DNA of 21,337 nt from positions 1 to 21,337 of the forward strand of contig CAYZTZ010000051.1 in NCBI GenBank assembly GCA_964481255.1. Direction: 5' to 3'. Position 1 is the stretch's first letter; each line of letters opens with the position of its first letter. The notes under the pieces are model-generated. The model did not search any database, had not been told where the DNA came from, and saw only the letters and a program-made list of their open reading frames with translations. This DNA comes from UBA6911 sp964481255. GTDB lineage: Bacteria > Acidobacteriota > UBA6911. The translations under genes and the position numbers were made by a program. This document shows, in pieces, positions 13,963 through 21,337 of this stretch.

Positions 13963-14027
13963 GCGCCGCTTACCGGGATCCCGAAGGCGGGGGAGAGGCC
14001 GCCGGCGGAAGGAATGAACACTGCGAT

Positions 14028-14033
14028 GGGGAG
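14028..14033 (+). promoter_or_regulatory. Ribosome binding site deciding a TTG start
   Basis: GGGGAG stands 6 nt before TTG at 14040. That start places the GxGPAG nucleotide-binding strand immediately at the N-terminus, as is usual. The in-frame ATG at 13929 lies inside the preceding gene and would add an unlikely 37-residue extension. Confidence 0.65.
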
Positions 14034-14039
14034 AGCGAT

Positions 14040-15185
14040 TTGAGAGATGTCGTCGTCATCGGAGCAGGCCCCGCGGGACTGCACGCCGCCCGCCGCCTCG
14101 CGGCGGATGGGTATGACGTGGAAATCCTGGAGGAGCATCCGTCCGCGGGGGAACCGGTTCATTGCACCGGCGTTCTGGCCCCGGAAGTCTTCGAGGAGTT
14201 TTCCATCCCGCGGTCATCCGCCGTCCATGAGCTGCGGCGCGTCCGCTTCCATTCGCCTCGAGGCCGCGTCGTCGAATACCTCACCGAGCGCCCGGAAGCC
14301 GTGGTGGTGGACCGCAGATCCTTTGACCGGAGTCTCCGCGACCTGGCGCAGGCCGAGGGCGTCACGTTCTCCATGGGCGTGCGCGCGGTAAAGATCGAGA
14401 TCCGGAAAGACCGGGCGACGGTGAAATGCGCCGGTGAAGGATCGCGCGACGCGAAAGCCTGCCTCCTCGCCACGGGTTCGTCCTACGCCCTGCATCGCGA
14501 TCTCGGGATCGGCTTCCCTCCCGTATTCCTCAACTGCGCGCAGGCGGAACTTCCGGCCCCGGGCGTTCGGGACGTCGAAATCCACGTCGGGCGCGAGGTC
14601 GCGCCGAACGGCTTCGCCTGGGTCGTCCCTATCCGGCGGCCGGAAGGGCCGCAGGCCAGGATCGGCCTGATGTGCGACGGCAACGCCGGCGCCTGTTTCG
14701 AGAGGTTCCTGGAGCGCCTCCGAAGACTTGACATCCCCGAGCCGGCCCGGGCCAGGCCTCGGCAAGGCATGCTGCCCCTGGCTCCCATCCGCAAGACCTA
14801 CCGGGACCGCCTGCTGGTGGCCGGAGACGCCGCCGGGTTTGTTAAGCCTACGACGGGAGGAGGGGTCTATTACGGCATGATAAGCGCCGAAATCGCCGCG
14901 CAAGTGCTTGGCGATTCTCTGCGCGACGGCGCACTCGATGAGGCTGGGCTGTCGCGCTACCAGAAACTCTGGCAACAGCGCCTTATGGAAGAGATCGAAG
15001 CCCAGCTGACCCTGCGCCTCCTTCTGCAGAGACTGAACGACGATGAAATGGAGGCGATCTTCGACCTGTGCGCAACCGACGGCCTGATGCCTCTGATCCG
15101 AAAAACCGTCAACTTCAACCGGTACCGGAAGCTCATCGCCGCCGTGATCCGGTATCCGGCGATGCGCAGGATACTCTTTCGTTGA
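14040..15185 (+). CDS. Geranylgeranyl reductase-family FAD-dependent oxidoreductase
   Basis: About 381 residues from the TTG start. The N-terminal Rossmann strand reads VVVIGAGPAGLHAARRLA and binds the FAD ADP moiety. The segment HCTGVLAPEVFEEF matches the C-x-G region of geranylgeranyl/digeranylgeranyl reductases. VVDRRSFDRSLRDLA and the second FAD motif GDAAGFVKPTTGGGVYYG (Gly262-Asp263) complete the GGR/ChlP-like pattern. The C-terminal part is helical. Family members reduce isoprenoid double bonds, and in archaea also those of dolichols. The gene lies 77 bp after the sugar-phosphate transferase and ahead of a ligase-like gene. I infer a possible role in saturating the polyprenyl glycan carrier, but other flavin-monooxygenase-type activities remain possible. 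Confidence 0.8.
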   Translation: MRDVVVIGAGPAGLHAARRLAADGYDVEILEEHPSAGEPVHCTGVLAPEVFEEFSIPRSSAVHELRRVRFHSPRGRVVEYLTERPEAVVVDRRSFDRSLRDLAQAEGVTFSMGVRAVKIEIRKDRATVKCAGEGSRDAKACLLATGSSYALHRDLGIGFPPVFLNCAQAELPAPGVRDVEIHVGREVAPNGFAWVVPIRRPEGPQARIGLMCDGNAGACFERFLERLRRLDIPEPARARPRQGMLPLAPIRKTYRDRLLVAGDAAGFVKPTTGGGVYYGMISAEIAAQVLGDSLRDGALDEAGLSRYQKLWQQRLMEEIEAQLTLRLLLQRLNDDEMEAIFDLCATDGLMPLIRKTVNFNRYRKLIAAVIRYPAMRRILFR

Positions 15186-15203
15186 GCGCCGTCGAATCTG
15201 CCG

Positions 15204-15238
15204 GATGAACGCTGAGGGTTGCAGGTTGAAGGTTCAAC
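15204..15238 (+). repeat. 7-bp-periodic repeat array
   Basis: Five consecutive 7-mers in one phase, ending GTTGAAG, GTTCAAC. It is 5 bp from palindromic repeat copy 3. Confidence 0.5.
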
Positions 15239-15243
15239 GCAAG

Positions 15244-15295
15244 CCAAGGGGCTTCGCCCCTTGAAATCGCCGCGCGCCCGATAGGATGATTGAAT
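15244..15295 (+). repeat. Palindromic repeat unit, copy 3 (extended form)
   Basis: It begins with the same CCAAGGGGC...GCCCCTTG hairpin as copies 1 and 2 and continues with a conserved 3' half ending GATAGGATGATTGAAT. That half is shared with the inverted right unit at 10343-10392 but is absent from copy 2. Confidence 0.7.
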
Positions 15296-15638
15296 TCGAG
15301 ATCATCTCCCGCATGCCGGGATTCGAGACGCCGGGAGTCGGGATGAAGTCCGCTGTGGACCAGGGATCTTACCCGATTCCCCGTTGCCGCAAAAACAGTC
15401 TGATGATCCTGAAGCGCCGGGGTTATGGAGCATCGGATGGGCTAAGCAGGCATGCAGGCGTAAGAATCCGAAATTCGCAGGATGATACCCCCGGATGTAC
15501 CGCCGCACCCATATGCGCTTCGACATTCGGATTTCGACATCCTGCGGTTCAGAATGACTTTTTGACTCCATTCGATAGGCGACTTTGAATGTAAGTATTT
15601 GAGATCTGCAGCGCTCATCGTTCGGCGCGTCACGTCCA

Positions 15639-18600
15639 ATGGAAAACAGACTCGAAGTATGGTGCAGGGCGTTCATGGAAGCGTCGTGGCTCGCCGCAGC
15701 CGCCGCGCTGCCGCTTTTTTTCAACATCTCCTCGGCCCAGGTTTTCGAACCCGACAAGACACGCCTGCTCATCCTCCTCACCGCGCCCGCGGGCGCCGCA
15801 TGGCTGGCGAAAAGAATCCAGGGCCTTGATTCGGGGGGAAAGCTTACCCTTAAGGAAAATCTGAAGCGATTTCTTCCTGCGCTGCCGGTCGCCGTCCTTG
15901 CGGCCGGCCTCGCCGCCGTCTACGTTCTGAGCTCCATTTTTTCCCTCGAGCCGGCCCTCAGCTGGCTGGGGAACTACACGCGGGCTCAGGGAACGGTTGT
16001 ATTCCTGTGCTACGTCATTATGTTCGGCGTGGTTTTAAGCGAACTGCGCACCCGGGAGCAGATTAACCGTATTCTATATTCTCTTGTTGCAGGCAGCGTA
16101 CCCATAGGCCTTTATGCAATACTTCAGCACTTGGGCGCAGACCCTCTGCGCTGGAGCAATCCGATCGCCGGGCGCCCTTCCGCTTCCATGGGGAATCCGA
16201 TTTTTCTGGGCGCCTATCTCGCGATGGTGATCCCTTTGGCCTTCGGCCTTGTTATGGGCGCCGTCCGGCGCGCGCGCCGGGCGGGGAAGCGCATCCAAGG
16301 ATATGCCGCGCTTATCTGCTCGGGAGCCGTACTCGCCCTGGACGCTTTCGCCCTCTTTGTTACGAAAAGCCGGGGCCCGGCGCTGGGACTGGCGGCGGCC
16401 GCGTACGTCTGCATGTTCCTATGGCTCGTTCTCGAGCGGAATACCGGGAAACAGTCCTTTGCCGCGCGCGCGGCGGCCGTCGTTCTGGGACTGCTTGTCC
16501 CCGCTCTGCCGATCGCCCTCCTGCGCTTCTCATCAGGATTCGGGGCTCATGGAGCGATAGTCTGGGCTGCGGCCGCGATTGCGGCGATCGCCCTCGCATA
16601 TTTGGGCTTCTATCAGCGTCGCCGCTTCAGGGGCGTTCTTTGGCTCGCATGGCTTGCGCAGACCGCGGCGCTCGTGGGCGTGTTCTTGATCGGTCCGTCG
16701 CGCCTTGCGGGGGAGGGCCTCCGAGCCATCCCCGCTCTGGGCCGGTTCACGACATTCTCGGACACAAGCGCCGGCGTGCGGATGTCCCTGTGGCGCAGCG
16801 CCGTCGACGCCTTGCGTTCCGCGAGGCCTATTCCCTTGGAAGAGGGGCGCGAGGACGCCTTTCACCCCCTGCGCCGCGCGATCGGTTACGGCCCTGAAAG
16901 CATAGGCTTTGTCGCAAACGCCTACGCCGCTCCGGAGCTTGTCAAGGTGCACACCGGCGAGGCGGTCGACAGGATGCACAACGACCTGTTCGACAACCTG
17001 ATCTCGATCGGCGCCGTCGGCGCGGCCCTCTTTCTCGCCCTGGTCGCCCTGGGCGTCCTTTATGCCCTGCGCTGTCTTGGGTTCCCCTGCCGCGGGCGCC
17101 GCGGTGCGCTTTTCTGGGCTCTTGTCGCTTTCGGCTGTGCGTCGGGTGCGGCGCTCCCCGCCGCGGCGGGCCTGCCGCAATTGTCGGGCGCCGGGGTCCA
17201 CGCGGGCCTGCTGGCCGGGGTATTCGCCTTCGCGGCTTGGAGCGGCTTCAGCGTACCGGACGCGGCTCCTCGCGCCCAGTGCAGGACGCTTGCGCTCATG
17301 GCGCTCGCCGCCCTGCTTGCGCATTTCATCGAACTGTCCTTCGGCATCGCCGTCACGGTCACGCGCCTTTATTTTTTTATCCTGCTCGCCGTCCTTGGGG
17401 CTTTGGCAGCCGGACGTCTCGAAGGGGACGTCGGACCGCCGCATAACCGCGCCGCTAAAGCCCGGGTCCCGAAGCGAAATCCGCTCCTCCCCTTTGCGGC
17501 GGCCTCGTCGTTTGTTTTTCTGGCGGCGGCCTGGTGTTTCGTGATCAACACGGAAGCGGGCCGCGGCGCCCTCTCCATATTTCTGCGGACCTGGTTTGGG
17601 GACCCGAAGGGCGGCGCGACGTTCCTGCCGGGAGCCGCGATCCTTGTCGCTGCGACTCTTGGCGGCTGTGTAGGCCTGATGTACGTCATAAAACCGGATC
17701 CGCTCGGGTCCGGGGCCGGTTTCCTCAAGGCTGCAGCGCCGTGTGTCCTGTGGACGGCCGCGGTCTGGACCGCGATGGGCGTCCTTTCCTCGTGGCTGTG
17801 GACGATGCCGGGCGCCGCCTCGCCCGTCGAAGTCTCCGCGCGCGCGGAATCGCGCATGACCCTTTTCGTCGCGGCGACTATGGCGCTATGGACGGCGACT
17901 GCCGCCGTTTTGGTGCGCGCGGACGCCGGGAGCCGCGGGGCCGGCGCTCCGGCGCGGGGCCGCGCGCTGGGGGCGGCGGTCCTGCTCGCGGGCTGTGTCT
18001 GCGCCGCGGCCTATTTCCTCTGTCTCCGGCCCGCGTGGGCCGATATGGCGCGCCGAATCGCCGGGATATACGAATACTCGGATAGCGTTTCAGGTTCCAT
18101 CCCCGTTTATGAACGAGCCGTGGAATTCGCCCCGCGCGTGGCGGGTTATCGCGTATCCCTCGGCTCCGCTCTCGTCCGCGTCTTCATGTCGGAGAAGGAT
18201 CCGGGCCGCAGGGAGCCCCTGCTTGCGGCCGCGGAGAGCTCCTACCGGCAGGCTCTGGATATCAGCCCGCTGGATCCCGCGGTGCAGCGCGCGATGGGGA
18301 ATTTTTACGCGCGGACGGGCGAAACTCTCTCCGAGCCTGCGGCCCGGGCGGCGCGCCTGAGGCGGGCGATCCCATTTTTCCGGCAGGCCGCGCGTCTGGC
18401 GCCCAATTATCCCGAGGCGTACCTGCTGGAGAGCCGCTGCCATTTTCTGTTGGGAGAGCACGATCGCGCGGAGGATCTCTATCAGAAGGCCCTGAGGATG
18501 AACCCGCGTTTCTACCGCACGCACATGCTCATCGGGGAGATACATTACCGAAAAGGAGAGTTGGATCCGGCGCTCGAGAGTTTCATGGAGGCGTCGCGCC

Positions 18601-18875
18601 TGAGCCCGTGGAATATCGAGGCCCGAAAGAACGCCGGCGCCGTGCTTGAGCGTCTGGGACGCAAGCAGGAAGCCGTCGCGGTTTATCTTGAAGCTCTAAA
18701 CCGGGCTCCTGGAGACTATCAGCTGCTCCAGCGCCTGGCGTCCCTATACTTCAGCCTGGATAATTACGCCCGCGGCGTCGACTTCGCGCGCCGCGCCTTC
18801 GACGCGAGCCCGCCGGCCGATAAGGTCGATCTCGACTCCTTCCTGCGGCAACTTCAAACGCAGGCCAAGCAATAA
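15639..18875 (+). CDS. O-antigen ligase/Wzy-like polytopic membrane protein with C-terminal TPR domain
   Basis: A 1078-residue protein. Residues 1 to about 800 hold many hydrophobic spans. Near 360-450 lies the large external loop typical of O-antigen ligases/polymerases, with RMSLWRSAVDAL, GYGPESIGF and a conserved DRMHNDLFDNL. Several further spans follow, for example around LYFFILLAVLGALAAG and WTAAVWTAMGVLSSWLW. From about 820 to 1075 there are roughly six TPR-like repeats, such as EAYLLESRCHFLLGEHDRAEDLYQKALRMNP and AVYLEALNRAPGD. Ligases transfer, and polymerases extend, undecaprenyl-linked glycans at the outer face of the inner membrane. The TPR tail, probably periplasmic, may bind partners or the acceptor. 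It is larger than typical WaaL/Wzy (about 400-500 residues). ATG 15639 is used without a clear ribosome binding site; Met12 or Met13-level alternatives exist. Confidence 0.83.
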   Translation: MENRLEVWCRAFMEASWLAAAAALPLFFNISSAQVFEPDKTRLLILLTAPAGAAWLAKRIQGLDSGGKLTLKENLKRFLPALPVAVLAAGLAAVYVLSSIFSLEPALSWLGNYTRAQGTVVFLCYVIMFGVVLSELRTREQINRILYSLVAGSVPIGLYAILQHLGADPLRWSNPIAGRPSASMGNPIFLGAYLAMVIPLAFGLVMGAVRRARRAGKRIQGYAALICSGAVLALDAFALFVTKSRGPALGLAAAAYVCMFLWLVLERNTGKQSFAARAAAVVLGLLVPALPIALLRFSSGFGAHGAIVWAAAAIAAIALAYLGFYQRRRFRGVLWLAWLAQTAALVGVFLIGPSRLAGEGLRAIPALGRFTTFSDTSAGVRMSLWRSAVDALRSARPIPLEEGREDAFHPLRRAIGYGPESIGFVANAYAAPELVKVHTGEAVDRMHNDLFDNLISIGAVGAALFLALVALGVLYALRCLGFPCRGRRGALFWALVAFGCASGAALPAAAGLPQLSGAGVHAGLLAGVFAFAAWSGFSVPDAAPRAQCRTLALMALAALLAHFIELSFGIAVTVTRLYFFILLAVLGALAAGRLEGDVGPPHNRAAKARVPKRNPLLPFAAASSFVFLAAAWCFVINTEAGRGALSIFLRTWFGDPKGGATFLPGAAILVAATLGGCVGLMYVIKPDPLGSGAGFLKAAAPCVLWTAAVWTAMGVLSSWLWTMPGAASPVEVSARAESRMTLFVAATMALWTATAAVLVRADAGSRGAGAPARGRALGAAVLLAGCVCAAAYFLCLRPAWADMARRIAGIYEYSDSVSGSIPVYERAVEFAPRVAGYRVSLGSALVRVFMSEKDPGRREPLLAAAESSYRQALDISPLDPAVQRAMGNFYARTGETLSEPAARAARLRRAIPFFRQAARLAPNYPEAYLLESRCHFLLGEHDRAEDLYQKALRMNPRFYRTHMLIGEIHYRKGELDPALESFMEASRLSPWNIEARKNAGAVLERLGRKQEAVAVYLEALNRAPGDYQLLQRLASLYFSLDNYARGVDFARRAFDASPPADKVDLDSFLRQLQTQAKQ

Positions 18876-18900
18876 CCCCCGGCCTCCCCTTTCATCAATC

Positions 18901-18934
18901 ATTAACCCGGGAACCGGTAACGCGAAACGGGAAC
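18901..18934. repeat. Short 7-bp-periodic AAC array
   Basis: In the space between convergent stop codons, consecutive units end in AAC. CGGGAAC, CGGTAAC (18908-18921) and GCGAAAC (18922-18928) are exact 7-mers, flanked by 6-bp partial units. No hairpin with a T-run is seen, so termination between these genes is not explained. Confidence 0.4.
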
Positions 18935-18961
18935 CCCTCACCCTATCACCTTGCGCGCCTT

Positions 18962-19519
18962 TTATCTGGGGGGCTCGATATTGTCCGGCGGTATATCCGC
19001 GTGGACGACGCGCCTCTGGAATTTCCAGAGCCCGTTTTCCCGCACCAGAGTGTCGTCGTAGCGCCCGAGATATAGGATCTTCGGCATCTTGTCCTGGCCC
19101 TGGACCACAAACATCCACTTTGTCAAGGCCGTTGCCCTGTCCCCGTCCAGGTCGATGACCTGATTGGTAAAGATGTGGGCGCTCGCGGACGCCGCCGGCC
19201 CCGGACCCTTGCCGATCGTGTCCTCCATCAGTTTTTTGACGGCTTGCGGGCCCTTGGCGCTGCCCATTCCTCCGACCCATTCGCCGTCCTTTTCCGCGAA
19301 GAGTCTGGAGAAGGAGTCCCAGTCCCTCATGTCGAGAAAACGCCCGTAATCCATTGTCAGACGGCGTATTTGTTCCCGGTCCTCAATCTGCTTCAGGCGG
19401 GTCGCGGCGCTGTCCGGAGTTGCGCCTGACGGCGCGCGGGAGCATCCCGCCAGCACGACAGCCGCCAATAAAGCGGCGGCGCAGGCGGCCCGTCTTCCTG
19501 AAAGTTGGACTTTTCGCAT
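18962..19519 (-). CDS. SnoaL/NTF2-like lipoprotein
   Basis: A 185-residue protein. Its N-terminus is a lipoprotein signal: basic RKVQLSGRRA, a hydrophobic alanine/leucine run and the lipobox LAGC with Cys25, so it is probably lipid-anchored in the envelope. The mature part is a SnoaL-like NTF2 fold with IEDREQIRRLTMDYGRFLDMRDWDSFSRLFAEDG-type helices, then AHIFTNQVIDLDGDRATALTKW and the closing strand YDDTLVRENGLWKFQRRVVH. NTF2-like proteins of this form are small dehydratases, isomerases or ligand binders; the activity is unknown. An excellent AGGAGGT lies 8 nt before the ATG. It is divergent from the carboxylesterase, with the heptad array between them. Confidence 0.82.
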   Translation of the reverse strand: MRKVQLSGRRAACAAALLAAVVLAGCSRAPSGATPDSAATRLKQIEDREQIRRLTMDYGRFLDMRDWDSFSRLFAEKDGEWVGGMGSAKGPQAVKKLMEDTIGKGPGPAASASAHIFTNQVIDLDGDRATALTKWMFVVQGQDKMPKILYLGRYDDTLVRENGLWKFQRRVVHADIPPDNIEPPR

Positions 19520-19533
19520 AATCTTCGACCTCC

Positions 19534-19589
19534 TGTAAACGTTACATGTTGAACGGTAAACTTGAAACCTGCAACGTTCAACTTGTAAC
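19534..19589. repeat. 56-bp 7-bp-periodic array in a divergent promoter region
   Basis: Eight consecutive 7-mers in perfect phase; seven end in AAC (for example TGTAAAC, GTTGAAC, GTTCAAC). Its outer parts also form an inverted repeat, 19541-19555 against 19575-19589, matching at 14 of 15 positions. It lies between the lipoprotein and esterase genes and overlaps the putative -35 box of the esterase. Confidence 0.6.
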
Positions 19590-19612
19590 GGCGGCCCGTT
19601 GCGCGCTATAAG
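19583..19612 (+). promoter_or_regulatory. Possible sigma70 promoter of the carboxylesterase
   Basis: TTGTAA (19583-19588) and TATAAG (19607-19612) are 18 bp apart. The start codon is 45 bp after the -10 box. The -35 box lies in the last repeat unit and right arm of the inverted repeat, so a protein binding there could repress it. Confidence 0.45.
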
Positions 19613-19656
19613 TTTGCTATCGAATATGGATCGGCCTGAAACTTCGGGGAGGCGTT

Positions 19657-21336
19657 ATGGATGATGCACGGCAAAGGATGAACAGACGCGGTTTCGTCAA
19701 CAGGGCGGCCTGGGCGGCCGGAGGCTTGACTGTGGCGTATTCCATACCCGGCCTTTCGAGCGTGGCTGCATGGGCGGCTGAGCCCGTGGTCCAGACAACG
19801 AGTGGTAAGATCCGGGGCTTTGTCAATGACGGCATCTACACTTTCCGCGGCGTGCGCTACGGGGCTTCCACAGGAGGCGCAAACCGATTCATGCCTCCAC
19901 GAAAGCCGGAGCCCTGGACCGGCGTGCGCGACGCAACCAGCTACGGCGCAAGCGCCCCTCAGACCAATCCTGAATCGCGCGGGCGTCCAATGTCCGAAAC
20001 CCTCATGACCAGGATCTTAGCCGCCTCGGACGGAGACAGGGTGGCGCCCCCGGAGAGCGAGGACTGTCTCTTTCTGAATATCTGGACGCCGGGCCTGAAC
20101 CCTGCAGGCAAGCGCCCCGTCATGGTCTGGCTTCACGGCGGCGGATTCAGCTCCGGCTCCGCTTCAGCCCTGCTTTACGACGGGACCAACCTCTCACGCC
20201 GCGGTAACGTCGTGATGGTGGGGGTCAATCATCGTCTTAATGTTTTCGGGTACACGCATTTCGGGGACTTCGGCTTTCCGGAATACGCCCACTCGGGCAA
20301 CGCAGGCCAGCTCGACATCATCGCGGCGCTGGAGTGGATCCGCGATAATATCGAGCGCTTCGGCGGCGATCCCAAACGGGTCATGATATTCGGCGAATCC
20401 GGCGGCGGGGCCAAGGTCTGCATGCTTCTCGGCAGCCCGCCCGCTAGAGGCCTTTTCCATTCCGCGGTCGTTCAGAGCGGCCCGTCCCTCCGAGTGGCGG
20501 AACGTGCCGGCGCGGCCAAGGCGGCCGAAATGCTTTTAGGCGAGTTGGGGCTGGACGTCAAACGCCTGCCGGAAATCTCGGGCTTCGCCACCGACCGCAT
20601 TCTCGCGGCCTACTTCGCCGTGACCGCCAGGCTGGCCCGCGAGGGCACAGGCGCCGCGTTCAGGCCCGTCATCGACCCGGAGGTTATCCCCGCCCACCCC
20701 TTCGACCCCACGGCGACGCGCGTATCGGAGGACGTGCCTCTGATGATCGGCTGGAACAAGACGGAATCCACGCTTTTCATGCTTGAGGATCAGGAGGCCT
20801 TCTCGCTCGACGAGGCTGCAATGAGGAAAAGGGTGGAGGCCCTCGTCGGCGCGGACGCCGGCAGGCTCATCGATGCGTACCGCCGCGAGTTCCCGAAACT
20901 GTCTCCCTCGGCGATCCATTTCTACATCGCGAGCTATTCAAGAATGGGGTCCGGCTCGGTCGCCATCGCGGAGAGGAAATCCGCCCTCGGCAGGGCGCCG
21001 GCTTATCTGTACCGGTTCGATTGGGAGAGCCCTTACATGGGAGGCAAACTCCTGTCGCCCCACGGCCTGGAGATGCCCATGGTTTTCGACAACGCCCAGA
21101 AGGTGGATATCTTGACGGGCGGCGGCGAAGATGCCAAAAGGCTGGCGGCGGGGATGAGCGAGGCGTGGATCTCCTTCGCGCGCAAAGGCGATCCGAACAC
21201 CGCGAAGAGCGGCCTGCCGCGCTGGGAGCCTTACGACGCCGCGAAACGGGCCGTCATGGTTTTTGACAACCGGTGCCGCGTGGAATACGACCCTCAAAGG
21301 ATTCAGCGCGAGATATTCGCCGCCAAATCTTTTTAG
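19657..21336 (+). CDS. Type-B carboxylesterase with Tat-like leader
   Basis: A 559-residue alpha/beta-hydrolase of the carboxylesterase type-B family, complete one base before the window end. The N-terminus carries a twin-arginine motif (NRRGFVN) and an alanine-rich hydrophobic stretch, so Tat export is likely. Family landmarks are TSGKIRGF, FRGVRYG, the EDCLFLNIWTP signature, the oxyanion HGGGF, and the nucleophile elbow GESGGG with Ser248; the family usually has GESAGG. Glu370 (GWNKTEST) and His469 (SPHGLEMP) complete the catalytic triad. It hydrolyses carboxylic esters; the substrate is unknown. GGGGAGG is 4 nt before the ATG. It may work with the divergent envelope SnoaL-like lipoprotein, though no direct evidence links them. 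Exported esterases could release phenolic or other acids for uptake by the redox module, which is inference. Confidence 0.9.
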   Translation: MDDARQRMNRRGFVNRAAWAAGGLTVAYSIPGLSSVAAWAAEPVVQTTSGKIRGFVNDGIYTFRGVRYGASTGGANRFMPPRKPEPWTGVRDATSYGASAPQTNPESRGRPMSETLMTRILAASDGDRVAPPESEDCLFLNIWTPGLNPAGKRPVMVWLHGGGFSSGSASALLYDGTNLSRRGNVVMVGVNHRLNVFGYTHFGDFGFPEYAHSGNAGQLDIIAALEWIRDNIERFGGDPKRVMIFGESGGGAKVCMLLGSPPARGLFHSAVVQSGPSLRVAERAGAAKAAEMLLGELGLDVKRLPEISGFATDRILAAYFAVTARLAREGTGAAFRPVIDPEVIPAHPFDPTATRVSEDVPLMIGWNKTESTLFMLEDQEAFSLDEAAMRKRVEALVGADAGRLIDAYRREFPKLSPSAIHFYIASYSRMGSGSVAIAERKSALGRAPAYLYRFDWESPYMGGKLLSPHGLEMPMVFDNAQKVDILTGGGEDAKRLAAGMSEAWISFARKGDPNTAKSGLPRWEPYDAAKRAVMVFDNRCRVEYDPQRIQREIFAAKSF

Positions 21337-21337
21337 C

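Larger units (their letters stand above)
15186..15638. other. Repeat-bearing intergenic region
   Basis: A 453-bp non-coding stretch. It contains a heptad array (15204-15238), palindromic repeat copy 3 (15244-15295) and a degenerate inverted repeat around 15466-15545 (AATCCGAA/TTCGGATT and CGCAGGATG/CATCCTGCG), which may be a fossil repeat. I see no strong promoter or ribosome binding site for the next gene. Confidence 0.6.

Noticed and set aside
16533..17444. Minus-strand open frame of 303 codons
   Set aside because: It is antisense to the hydrophobic part of the ligase-like gene; the charged, Arg/Gly-rich product is a typical shadow.

Overview
The window is a high-GC bacterial scaffold with one run of 100 Ns (12025-12124), so it is probably from a metagenome or draft assembly. 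A lipoprotein with a lipobox, two Tat-type leaders, a Sec leader, an initiating sugar-phosphate transferase and an O-antigen ligase/polymerase-like membrane protein suggest a Gram-negative, diderm bacterium. The flavin/Fe-S/molybdenum enzymes resemble those of anaerobic or facultative degraders such as Desulfobacterota-like or uncultured candidate-phylum bacteria. This placement is inference; there is no rRNA or marker gene here.

Left part (1-9470): a solo ParB-N-domain protein on the minus strand diverges from a plus-strand redox block. The block opens with the large molybdopterin subunit of a xanthine dehydrogenase-type hydroxylase. A gap of about 320 bp holding a small IS-like inverted-repeat element follows. 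Then come four closely spaced genes: FAD-linked oxidase A, a two-[4Fe-4S] plus double-CCG protein (HdrD/GlcF type), FAD-linked oxidase B, and a Tat-exported cupin whose start overlaps the previous stop. A second, Sec-exported cupin of the same kind converges on the first (9471-10073). I read this as an uncharacterised oxidative catabolic module: a GlcDEF-like flavin/Fe-S complex next to a molybdenum hydroxylase that lacks its usual small subunits here, plus two exported cupins.

Middle (10074-12203): mostly non-coding, repeat-rich DNA around one gene for an unrecognised 343-residue protein with a beta-rich front half and a glycine/alanine-rich hydrophobic segment. GGGGCTTCGCCCC-type palindromic elements lie on both sides of it, and the scaffold gap sits in a heptad repeat array just to the right.

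Right part (12204-18875): surface-polysaccharide genes. They are a GT4 glycosyltransferase, an overlapping PglC/WcaJ-type sugar-phosphate transferase, a geranylgeranyl-reductase-family flavoprotein, and a 1078-residue O-antigen ligase-like protein with a TPR tail. Together they could start, extend and polymerise or transfer a lipid-linked glycan.

End (18962-21336): a SnoaL/NTF2-fold lipoprotein and a Tat-leader type-B carboxylesterase are transcribed divergently from a 137-bp region that carries a 7-bp-periodic repeat array. Four such arrays occur between 11.9 and 19.6 kb, all between genes.
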